11,367 nt of DNA. Origin: Leucogyrophana mollusca. Taxonomy: Eukaryota; Basidiomycota; Agaricomycetes; Boletales. Under the pieces are notes generated by a model. The model saw only the letters and a list, made by a program, of their open reading frames with translations, did not search any database and was not told where the DNA came from. A program made the position numbers and the translations under genes. Positions 1-7,705 of this stretch are shown one piece after another (position 1 is the stretch's first letter; each line of letters starts with the position of its first letter). The stretch lies in the NCBI GenBank assembly GCA_021014945.1, contig MU266522.1, positions 1 to 11,367 on the forward strand, in the 5' to 3' direction.

Positions 1-1
1 T

Positions 2-100
2 AGCTCCGGACTAACTCCGGAATTCCTTAGGTGAATATAGTCGTTATCTGCCTAACTCCGGGCACCGGCTGAGCTCCGGACTAACTCCGGAATTCCTTAG
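2..100 (+). repeat. 29-bp perfect direct repeat with 70-bp spacing, each copy carrying a branch site and 3' splice site
   Basis: Positions 2-30 and 72-100 are identical over 29 bp. Each copy contains CTAAC (11-15 and 81-85) followed about 15 nt later by TTAG, which is a complete fungal branch point plus 3' splice site. A third partial copy of its core (ctaactccgg) lies at 52-61. The second copy directly precedes the open CHAT exon. The first copy ends in AG immediately followed by GTGAAT, so AG and GT are juxtaposed at 29-32. The reading frame of the downstream exon hits stops at 70-72 (TGA) and 82-84 (TAA), so 31-100 is not coding in that frame and is best read as intron or a duplicated intron end. 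Confidence 0.7.
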
Positions 101-840
101 ATTTGTCACCATTGCATGCTGCCGGTCCATACCGCAAGGGCGAGTTGGGCCTGTCTGATCTATACATCACATCGTACACTCCAACGCTGTCAGCCCTTAT
201 TAGGACAAGGAGAAACAACACCATAGCATCAGCGATCACTCCAAAGTTCGCTGAAATTGGCCAAGCAAAGCCTGGTGGCGGAAGTTATGAACAGGAACTC
301 CTCACGGTGAATGCGGAACTCGACCTCGTTCTACGTCAATTGCCATCATCTGTGCCTTCCACGCGTCTAGCCGGTATGGCTGCCACGAATCGCGCGGCAC
401 TAGACGCTCTCTGCAAGAACTCTTGGGTTCACCTTGCTTGCCATGGTAAACAAGACATGGCTCAGCCTTTTTACTCGTGTTTTTCCATGCACGACAAGCC
501 CCTATGCTTGCTCGACATCATGCGCACCGATATCTCTCACCCAGAGTTCGCGTTTCTCTCCGCCTGTCACACTGCCGTCGGGGACGCGAATACACCGGAC
601 GAGGTGATCCATCTAGCTGCAGGGATGCAATTTGTGGGGTTTAAGAGCGTGATCGGGACGATGTGGGCTGTCGACGACTCAATTGCTCACCACATGGTGT
701 CGGCGTTCTACAAGAGTATGTTCGAGCATGGGATGGACTACACGAAGGCGGCGGCGTCACTCAACGTAGCTATGCGGACGGTGAACAAGACAGTAGTCCC
801 ACTCGAGCAGAGGATCGTATTCGTTCACATCGGGGCTTGA
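101..840 (+). CDS. CHAT-domain (caspase-like) protein, C-terminal exon of a probable TPR-CHAT gene
   Basis: This is the last coding exon of a CHAT-family protein; the 5' part lies outside the window. CHAT is a clan CD caspase-fold cysteine-peptidase domain with a His/Cys dyad. Both residues are present: His in HLACHGKQD (codon 442-444) and Cys in LSACHTAVGD (codon 565-567). Other family features are SPLHAAG at the start, TPTLSALIRTRR, the DEVIHLAAGMQFVGFKSVIGTMW segment around 601-668, and the terminal PLEQRIVF motif before TGA at 838-840. The exon starts after the TTAG acceptor at 97-100; there is no real start codon here, because the first in-frame candidate (TTG, 103) lies inside the conserved domain. 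No internal stop or frameshift is seen, so the domain looks intact. In agaricomycetes this domain usually ends long TPR proteins, like the gene starting at 8413. Substrate unknown. Confidence 0.88.
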
Positions 841-878
841 TGTTGCCTAATACGCGATGCCGCGTTTGATATTGATGG

Positions 879-929
879 GTGAGTTTTAATGTCCCTCACA
901 ACGTTGACGTTCACTAATATCCCTCTCAG
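879..929 (+). other. Probable 3'-UTR intron of the CHAT gene
   Basis: GTGAGT at 879-884, CTAAT at 914-918 and CTCTCAG ending at 929 make a convincing 51-nt intron of the same type as the others in this window. It starts 38 nt after the CHAT stop codon, so it would lie in the 3' UTR. An alternative is that it belongs to an older, longer gene end. Confidence 0.5.
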
Positions 930-1533
930 TTCGGATTGGGTTGGGCTTGTGCTTTCGTTCATATTGTTGAGACCGAAGTTCTCATCAATCCAACAATGGA
1001 TGTACGGATGTGCGACTTGTATCTATCTTCTTTTTTCTGGCGTCTAGCGCGCCATCACCCACATGGAAGGAGCTCTAGAACTACCCACCTCGTTTGCGCT
1101 TATAATGTTTCTCAAGCATTGTCCGATGCAAAGGTCCGCCATGGTGAAAACCCCCACTCCTAGCTTGATTACCATCATCATCATGGTAGATATGCACCAC
1201 CTACCGGCGCCAATCTCGCACCCCACAGCCTGACGCGATGCCTGCGGCGTAAGCCAAGCGACAGTGCGCACGGGGTCGTACAACCAATCATGATGCATGG
1301 ATTCGACTCTCCCGGCCGACCGTACCGCACTCCCTGTGCATCTAGCACGGCTCTTCAAATCCGTCTGACTGCGCAGGACTCCACCGAGCGCGCCACTGAT
1401 CCCATTCACCAGGGGTTCTGTGTCCATCGAACGCCTGTCGTATATAGGGCCGCCGGGTCATCGACTCGGCACCACAGCGCCTAGTCCTTCCTCTATCTCA
1501 CTCCGCAGGAGCCCCCTTGAATACACTCTGAAC
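930..1533. other. No recognisable gene
   Basis: Both strands contain only short ORFs, the longest being 127 aa on the minus strand (1044-1427). None has a motif I recognise, and I could not chain them by splicing. A TATATAG at 1441-1447, about 95 bp before the GST remnant, may be the old promoter of that gene. Confidence 0.5.
1441..1447 (+). promoter_or_regulatory. TATA-like box upstream of the GST remnant
   Basis: TATATAG lies about 95 bp before the position matching the GST N-terminus, in a C-rich, pyrimidine-biased stretch typical of fungal core promoters. Position and sequence are the only support. Confidence 0.3.
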
Positions 1534-1539
1534 ACGACT

Positions 1540-1890
1540 TTGAAAATAGACGGCCCCAGCCCCCCGACCCGTACACGCCGCGTCGCCGTCGTCCGCAAGG
1601 GTTAGAATATCCCCTACGAGCTGATCTCTGTCGACCTTGCCAAGGGCGATCAGTAGGTTCCCTCAGCCTTCACGACGCACCAGCCCTTGGACAGGTGCCA
1701 TATATGGTGCGTCCCCCGCTACGACTTCTCCACTTGAGGTCTCGCGCTGTTTGGTTTGAGGAGATGTGCCATCAGGGCAACCAGGACGATGATGTTTCAT
1801 CTTTTATGAATCGCGCGCTACCTCGCGAAGAAGTACGCGGATCAGGGCACCCCCACCCTCGTTCCCACCGAACCTGAACCCGAAGCCTAG
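1540..1890 (+). pseudogene. Glutathione S-transferase remnant (N-terminal thioredoxin-fold half), phi/theta-like
   Basis: Translated pieces match the N-terminal domain of fungal GSTs in order. KIDGPSPPTRTRRVAVV (1543-1593) corresponds to beta1/alpha1. PYELISVDLAKGDQ (1612-1653) follows, then VPSAFTTHQP, then GQVPYMV with the conserved cis-Pro 'VP' (about 1688-1706). SRAV lies around 1741-1752, and RYLAKKYADQGTPTLVPTEP runs 1816-1875. The gene is broken: TAG stops at 1603-1605 and 1654-1656, a one-base deletion near 1685-1690 in the QPFGQ motif, and a TAG at 1888-1890. The stretch from about 1755 to 1815 looks like a decayed intron between SRA and RYLAKKY. No start ATG remains at the expected place, and the C-terminal helical GST domain is not found downstream. 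A live GST would conjugate glutathione to electrophiles; this copy cannot. Confidence 0.82.
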
Positions 1891-2167
1891 TTCTAACCAA
1901 AGACGCGCGCTCACTTCCTCCGATTCTCGAGGTCTCGGGCGATTGATTACTATCAACGGTTGCAGTTGCGGCACGAACCTAGGCTGAAAGTTGTGAGCCA
2001 TTGTCACTTGGTGTGCCGGGAATCGTCGGAAAGTGGTCGGACATGGAGTGCAACAATGAATTCAAATCACATATGACTTAGTACTACAAAGCAGGACGCT
2101 GGGTGCCGACACAAATCGGGGTCGACCGATGAATACACAAAGATTGAGATTCAACAAAAATTAGACC
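1891..2167. other. Intergenic region between the GST remnant and the 3' end of the minus-strand gene
   Basis: No gene is seen. It should include the 3' UTR and polyadenylation region of the minus-strand gene that ends at 2168. No canonical AATAAA is visible on that strand near 2100-2167, only T-rich sequence. Confidence 0.45.
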
Positions 2168-5100
2168 CTACTTAGAAAACAAGCGGAACCTGGCATCGCC
2201 AACCACAGATTCAACATCACTGTCCACTCTCTTGATCCTCTTCGCAAAAGCTTCAGCATCTTCCTTGGTCATAAGACCATTCCGGGTGAGATACTGCACC
2301 ATACCCTTCATCGAGTGGCGAGGCGCACGGATTGTAAATGTTGCTGTCCAGAAAACCCTCGCCTTCATGAAGGGCTTTCCAGCTCCATACTTCTGCAGCA
2401 ACTCGTGGACCTTCGTTCTAGATTCTTCATATCTCCGTTGCTGAATCCAATCCCCTTCTACGCCGGGAATTGTAGTGATGCAGGCGTGAGCAACGGGACG
2501 AATCCCATACCCAGTGAATTCAGCCTGGTTGATTATCCACCAGTCCTCCATGGGGGTGAAGGCCTCGGTGTGTGTGATGACGAGGGCAACAGGCACCTTC
2601 GATTCGCAGAGGAAGTCGCTGAATAGTGAGTAGGTCCGCCGCACAGCCTCCGTGAGCCTGCCAGCCCTGAAGCAGAAGATTAATAAATGGATGCCGCCCA
2701 TGGCGGCCATGGACATGACAAGACGGTATGCCTTTTCGAGGGCGTCAACATGGTACCTTCTCTGCTCCGGTTTCTTGCCCTCGCACGGACCGACAGTATC
2801 GTAGATTCGATACTTTTGTGAGGCAATGTGCACATCATAGTCACGAGCGTCCAGTGTGCAGGCGGAGGTATGCTGGGACGTGGCGGCAACCTCTGACCCA
2901 ACGATCATATTGATAAGGGAGCTTTTACCGGCACCTATCTCCCCAAATACGACGATGTTGCGAGAGTATGGAGTTCGAGTTGATTCGGTTGCTGGTGGAG
3001 CCTACAAGGAGTGAATGTCAGTTGTCGATATTTATCTGCCCAAAGGGAAGTTGAAAGATCTACGAACATGTTCAAACTGGTCTTCGGGTTCGTGGGTAAC
3101 GTTGGGGGCGGCTGGGGCGTCCGGGGGGAAGGCCTGCCAGAGCTGCGAGCTTGGTCATGAGTCATTGTCGCTGATTTGGATATGGGGCAAGTCGAAGGAT
3201 AACGGACCAGTTCATTCCGATCATCACGCTCCCAGGGGACACCGAATATGGTCGATTGTTGGCTTTCCGCAATGGCCAAGACAGACGCCGGTGGACTTGG
3301 AATATCCGAAATCTGAGATGCATCAGGCTCTTGATAGGTGAAGTAGGAGCTTTGTGAATGGCCTGCATCACGCTCCGAGCATCCGGGTGTGATTGAAGGC
3401 AAGCCTGCCGGTGTAGAAAGCGGGTTCCGAGAAATGGCTTTGTTCTGACCCCAGTCGTGTTCCTTGCGCCCACAAGCACCCGCATGAGATCCTAGCTTTT
3501 GAACAACTTCGCTCGCACAGGGACGTGATGCTGGATCTTCACCCCAGCACTGTTTAATCAATGCCCAGATCGCATCATCGGGCTCGGTCATGGATGGTCG
3601 AGACGGTCGTTGATTTTGCAATTTAGCCACAAGGATCATGGCGGAAGGTAACTCTGAGAACGGAGGCCGTCCACTATACATCTGGCGTTGTGTGAGTGAC
3701 CGAAGGACGCGTAAAGTACTGGAGCTGACCTCGTAGCACACGCAACCAAACGCATAAATATCACTGGCACGGCTTTTGCATCCCTTCTGCGGATCGTCAG
3801 AATCATCCAACCCCAGCAACTCTGGGGCCATCCACGGGAGGGAACCTTGTCCGTTCGAGTCACTACTGGGTGTGAATGGAATCTTCGAATCCTGTGCAAG
3901 AATCGCCAAGGTGAACCCGGCGACACAGGCACTCTTTCCTGCAGTGATGAGGATATTCGACTGAAAGCAAGTCATGAGAAATTAGTGCCGAATGTGCTCG
4001 TAATCACTCACGCCTGTTAGGTTACCATGAATCACCGGGGGGTCGAAATTGTGGAGATACTCGATACCAAGAGCAATATCTAACATCTTCCAAACTCGTG
4101 ATTATGAAGACATGCTAAAGCACACCCCTATGACGCACCAGAGACAAACGATTTGCTTGAGGGTTGTTTTTGAGATATATCGTGAGGGCCCCATTTTCCA
4201 TCCATGGGGACACGAGGCACAGTTGAGGTGAGGGTTCAGGTAGATAATACACGCCATAGAACGGCAGCACATATGGATTAGAGAGTTGCGCCCACAGCGC
4301 CGCTTCTCCAGAGTATACCTATTTCACCAAGTTCGTCAATGGCGAAATAAAAATGATGAGCAGCGAACCTTCGTTAACGCCTCGACTGCAGAGGCACCAA
4401 AGATACGCATCCTCTTGACCGCGACAACCTGCCCACCCATTTCGCCCATGTAAATGTCCCCGAAGCCTCCGACATCGACTGGAAAGGTGCCTCCGATATT
4501 GACGTTCCGGAGAACAAGACATTTCGGATGCAGCGCAGAGTTTTTGGACAGCTCTACTGCTGTCTTTACTATAGACGATCGAATGCTACCAAGATCGACA
4601 AGGTCGAGAAGCTATGTCAGGATGTCATCAATGGAAAATAAAATGGCATATTTTTGAGCGTGAGGAGACAACGACACCTCTTGGATGAGATCAAGTAATG
4701 ACTGCGCTCGAGGGCCATTTTGCCCAAGTAGCAAGTTCCGACTCTGGTGATCTTTCAGGGCCGCGAATATCCGGACGGCGATGTAGAGTGCATCAAGTTT
4801 CAAGATCTTGTCCACCAGAGTCTGGTTGAGCGAGCGACGCGATTCCTGCAATTCCCGTAAGCCTAAGCTGGGAGCATATTTCTCCAGACACATGCCGCGG
4901 TTTTGCAGAGATCAAGATATCTCCGCAGAGTAACGTTGACAGAATCGTGATTCACGAATAAGGATACGTCGTCCGCATCGGTGGTCCACTCGGTACACTC
5001 CTCTTTCAGACCATCTACCAGTCTAACAGAACACGGGCTCAGGGAAGCAGGACAACTGCCGTCGAAAGGGCCACGCACTCGGGTCTGCAAAGCTTCAGAA

Positions 5101-5348
5101 CCTCCAGAGTATACGCGAAGAGGCGCTGCAATTCTATGTCAGATGTCAGCCGAGCTTGACGGGATTGCGTGACTGACTGGGTAGAGTATCACATCGACTT
5201 CTGCACGCTCTGTTCCATGGATCGACATGACTTCGAATATCTGGGAAGTGTATTCACGGAGCCAATCGTTCGGAGCATCTGTCAGAGAAATGGATGGTTT
5301 GAAATTCCCCAGCGCATTGCTAAAAGAAATCAAGGCATCGGTGGACAT
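2168..5348 (-). CDS. Helical N-terminus + pseudokinase + AIG1/GIMAP-like P-loop GTPase fusion protein, 10 exons, 899 aa
   Basis: Predicted exons, 5' to 3' on the minus strand: 5348-5178, 5125-5079, 5022-4890, 4845-4678, 4611-4369, 4318-4139, 4086-4012, 3960-3730, 3681-3064, 3001-2168. They sum to 2700 nt with agreeing phases and no internal stop. Start: ATG 5346-5348 with A at -3. Residues 1-205 are helix-rich with no known motif. Residues 207-479 are a kinase fold: Gly loop VGGFGDIY (220-227), Lys239 in AVK, Glu259 (helix C), HGN (334-336) where the family has HGD, GFT (354-356) instead of DFG, APE (384-386), SDIYAFG. Both catalytic aspartates are gone, so phosphotransfer is unlikely and a regulatory or scaffolding role is expected. 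Residues 480-635 are a Ser/Pro/Thr-rich linker. Residues 636-899 are a GTPase: G1 GEIGAGKSS (642-650), G3 DTVG (690-693), degenerate G4 THTE (765-768). No Met lies between 3001 and the P-loop, so the GTPase exon cannot start alone. The least certain joins are 4889-4846 and the 3063 donor. Cellular role unknown. Confidence 0.78.
3002..3063 (-). other. Intron joining the pseudokinase-linker exon to the GTPase exon
   Basis: This 62-nt intron has a weak donor (GTAGAT after TTC) and a good 3' end: CTGAC branch site, then CTTGTAG. Both sides are phase 0. If it is retained, translation runs 42 codons further in the kinase frame to a stop at 2937-2935, giving a kinase-only product of about 664 aa without the GTPase. 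Confidence 0.7.
3682..3729 (-). other. 48-nt stop-free, frame-neutral intron inside the kinase C-lobe
   Basis: GTCAGC...CTCAC...CGCCAG splits the kinase motif FGCVCYE / MYSGRPPF. The intron is a multiple of three and has no stop. Removing it restores the usual kinase sequence; keeping it would insert 16 residues after helix F. Confidence 0.75.
4846..4889 (-). other. Uncertain join: 44-nt intron or a one-base frameshift
   Basis: The reading frame must change between exon 3 (ending TAAC) and exon 4 (starting ESRRSLNQ). A 44-nt GTCTGG...CTTAC...TTGCAG intron does this in phase 0. However, reading straight through with one base added near 4871 also gives continuous helical-looking sequence (WRNMLP then LGLRELQESRR). 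I prefer the intron because of the branch site 12 nt before the acceptor, but a single-base deletion or assembly error is possible. Confidence 0.5.
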
Positions 5349-5810
5349 CGTCAAAGTTACGACGAAGGGTAATTTCCCTGGCGTTTCGATATACCTTCTC
5401 GTTTCGACAAGGCATTTTCCGTAGCCTCGCCGAGTCCCGACGTTGATTGGTGGCCGCAACCCTCAAACCTGGAGGCCTCGTGGATCACACGACTCATGGG
5501 CTGCAGGATTGTGTGAGGTGGTCTGTTGATCATCCGGCTCCTGTTAAGTGAATGCCCGCTAGGGCATATTATCGTGCTTTGGTCGACTTGATATCTCCTT
5601 GGCAAGACTCGTGGCCCATTGCATGATTGGTCTCAATGTGGATGTCATACGGGTCTGGGAGGAAAGTGTGAGCAGTCACCGAATTCCGGGTCATGATCGG
5701 GGATAGGTGAAAAGGACAAGAACCCAAAGCTGTTCGGACAAACGAGGCCATGGAATAGAACAGCGCACATCACGTGACGACCATAGGGAATCACCGGGAA
5801 GTCATCGGAG
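5349..5810. other. Upstream region of the minus-strand gene, no gene recognised
   Basis: Short ORFs occur on both strands (for example 71 aa on the minus strand, 5645-5860) without recognisable motifs. A CACGTG palindrome (5771-5776), a possible bHLH-factor site, lies about 420 bp before the ATG. Parts of this stretch may be 5' UTR or decayed exons of a duplicated copy. Confidence 0.4.
5446..5450 (-). promoter_or_regulatory. CCAAT box upstream of the pseudokinase-GTPase gene
   Basis: ATTGG on the + strand is CCAAT on the coding strand, about 100 bp before the ATG at 5348. That is a usual distance for a fungal CCAAT (HAP-complex) site. No clear TATA box was seen. Confidence 0.3.
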
Positions 5811-5923
5811 TCATCGGGCATGCAGTGCAACAATGAACTTGTACTTTGCTTTGAAAGCATCTACCAGTCTAACAGTACACGGGCTCAGGGAAACAGAACA
5901 ACTGTCATCGAACGGCCCCCGCC
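5811..5923 (-). pseudogene. Partial duplicate of the intron 2/exon 3 junction of the pseudokinase-GTPase gene
   Basis: Positions 5858-5923 match 5012-5077 with about 8 mismatches in 66 bp and no gaps. The copied piece spans the intron 3' end (same ...CTGTTAG acceptor) and the first exon codons (LVD, with K further on). On the minus strand the copy reads LVDAFKAKYKFIVALHAR and stops at 5811-5813, whereas the parent continues LVDGLKEECTEW. Upstream exons are not recognisable, so this is a fragment of a tandem duplicate rather than a gene. Confidence 0.55.
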
Positions 5924-7234
5924 CTGCGATAGGAAGAGAGCAGGTGGGCCAGGGGGAGATCACCCGGACGGTGGGGCGGGGCGGGGCGGAGTGAAAAGTA
6001 GGTGATGGGGAGTAAATGGGCGAACGGATGAAGAACGAGCGAGCATGAGACAAATGAGCGAACGGGCGCGCACAGTGGTGAACACCCGCCCTTACACAAC
6101 CTCCACTTCCTGTCCCCCGCTCCCCTACGCAACCTCTAAACGTCCACCCCTACCTCCCCAACCCCTTCCCAGCTCCCACCGCCCCGCCCCCCCAACGTAA
6201 TCTAGGGCCGGGGACGTGGGTGCGCGCGTGGTTCAACAGCGAAGGTTGAAAAGGCACCAGCGGGTCACTCCCCTTTGTTCTGTACCATCTTCGTCTTCGC
6301 CCTCTAAGCCACCTCAAATCCCCCGGCATTCCATTTTCGCCCTCGTCCTGTGCCTTAGGAGGAGTGCAGGTGGTTGCGGAGGATATCGCTTGGACGACGT
6401 GGGACTTAGGCGGCAGGGTGGAGTTGGTACGTGGGCGGCGGGGTGGACGGAGCTGGCACTTGGACGCCGGGGTGGAACTGGTGGCGCAGGGAGACGGTGC
6501 ACTTCTAATGTTGCGAGATGGGTTACCTGAAACGTTGTGAGACGGGACGCCCGAACGTCACGAGATAGTGCACTTCATTGCGAGATGGTGTGGTTCGAAC
6601 ATAATGGGGCGCTCGGCGGGAATGAGTTGAAGGTTGGGCGGTGAGATGTGAATAGTTGCGCATGGGTCGACGGTGAGAAGTTGAATAGTGGGCCGTGAGT
6701 TGGCGGTGAAATGCGAAAGTGTCCACGGTTGGCCGTAATATAGGTAGCGAGGGGTAAGGGTTCATGGGCAAACGAACGAGCGGGGTGAGCGGGCGAGCGA
6801 GCATGACGTATCGGGCGGGCGGGATAATATGGTGGACCGGGACGGGCGTGCATGGTGGAGAATGCGTACCCCCACCCAATCCTCCCTCGCGCCGCAACCT
6901 CTAACCTTTGAGTCCCGGTCCCAGCACCCACGCAACGCGCATAGTGTTGAATGCAACCCCTTCGCAACTCACAACTCCCAGATCCCGGCCCCTCAGAACC
7001 TGCATCTCCCCCCACCCTCGTCCCTCTGATACGCAACCCCCACTCCCCTTTCCGCAGCCAACCCTTTGTATGTCCACCCCCGTCTGTGCAACCTGCACCT
7101 CCGGCCTGCGCAACCCCAACCCCACCCCCTGACCTGCACCCCTTCCCTCTACCCCCGCGCAACCTCCACCTCCCCTACTTCCCACCCCCCTGCCGCCCAT
7201 CCAACCTCCACTCCCCAAACGCGCACGCCAATGC
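5924..7234. other. GC-rich, strand-asymmetric low-complexity region with degenerate repeats
   Basis: Blocks alternate between G/purine-rich (about 5950-6080, 6360-6860) and C/pyrimidine-rich (about 6080-6210, 6865-7225) on the + strand. Variants of a GCAACCTCCAC motif recur near 6098, 6129, 6893, 7034, 7160 and 7202. A loosely similar stretch occurs twice (about 5990-6140 and 6755-6905), sharing cgagcgagcatga and a following C-rich segment. The many overlapping ORFs here (up to 195 aa) are Pro/Arg/Gly/His-rich products of biased composition, open in several frames at once, and I do not call any of them a gene. Confidence 0.6.
5952..5989 (+). other. G-run cluster, possible G-quadruplex
   Basis: Four runs of four or more G occur within 40 nt, the last three separated by single C residues (5972-5986). 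This pattern can form a G-quadruplex on the + strand, with one long first loop. No functional evidence. Confidence 0.4.
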
Positions 7235-7705
7235 TCATCGGGAACGGCGATATGATGGCGGAGGTGGTGATGGGAGGGACGTGGGCGGCGGAGGCGGTGC
7301 GTGTGAGCATGGCACGGAGGGCGGCGGAGAGTACGGTTGAGAGGGTGCCATTGAAGGCGAGGCGGTCTGCGTGCGTGTGGGCGAGACGTAGGGGCAGGGG
7401 GAGCGGTTATGAGAGACGAGGAGGGACGGACATGGACCTTGTTCTGATTTAGGCTGACGCAGTTCAGCGTTGACTATCCTTCGTAGAATGAGCGACGGCA
7501 GGTGCGTCCTGTTGACGTGTGCAGCATGCCCAAGGGTTTCGATAAGAGAGATGTAGAAGTTCCAGAGCACCTCGATGGGGAGACCGCGAGGGGGTTCTGG
7601 GTAGATGGCGGCTCGAACTTGAAGGTGTTCCGGTATTTTGGACGGAGCAGGCCTCGTCACCCGTACTTGCTGTGAATTCGTTGAACTTTCGATGCTTGAA
7701 AACAA
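7235..7705 (-). CDS. Hypothetical ORF, 156 aa, doubtful
   Basis: The first 85 or so codons (7705 to about 7450) have ordinary composition and read like protein (PSKIPEHLQVRAAIYPEPP, then GLPIEVLWNFYISLIETLGH). The rest is Pro/Ser-rich and is probably the translation of the neighbouring low-complexity DNA. A GTAAGT on the same strand near 7753-7758 and a CACAG near 7676-7680 suggest an intron before it, but I could not find an in-frame upstream exon. It could be an exon of a decayed gene. No family recognised. Confidence 0.25.
   Translation of the reverse strand: MFSSIESSTNSQQVRVTRPAPSKIPEHLQVRAAIYPEPPRGLPIEVLWNFYISLIETLGHAAHVNRTHLPSLILRRIVNAELRQPKSEQGPCPSLLVSHNRSPCPYVSPTRTQTASPSMAPSQPYSPPPSVPCSHAPPPPPTSLPSPPPPSYRRSR

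Noticed and set aside
103..105. TTG at 103 as a start codon for the CHAT protein
   Set aside because: The sequence around it is already inside the conserved domain, and a branch site plus TTAG acceptor precede it; this is an internal exon boundary.
1044..1427. 127-aa minus-strand ORF
   Set aside because: There is no motif, no splice partner and no supporting context; it overlaps other random ORFs.
2935..3975. Reading the kinase ORF straight through as a 346-aa protein
   Set aside because: Its start and end are intron sequence (introns at 3961-4011 and 3002-3063), and it contains a 48-nt intron. Splicing restores the N-lobe and the P-loop exon.
4863..5090. 75-aa minus-strand ORF whose GPFDGSC and SLSPC stretch also occurs at 5811-6053, taken as a conserved protein motif
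   Set aside because: The shared part lies mostly inside the predicted intron 5023-5078 and its copy. The similarity is explained by DNA duplication across an intron-exon junction; the splice-consistent frame uses only the part from LVD on.
5771..5776. CACGTG palindrome as a defined transcription-factor site
   Set aside because: A six-base palindrome is expected by chance at this scale; it is noted in the upstream region but not called as a feature.
6314..7162. Several Pro/Arg/His-rich ORFs on both strands
   Set aside because: Biased base composition leaves many frames open at once; there are no domains and the reading is equally 'open' on opposite strands.
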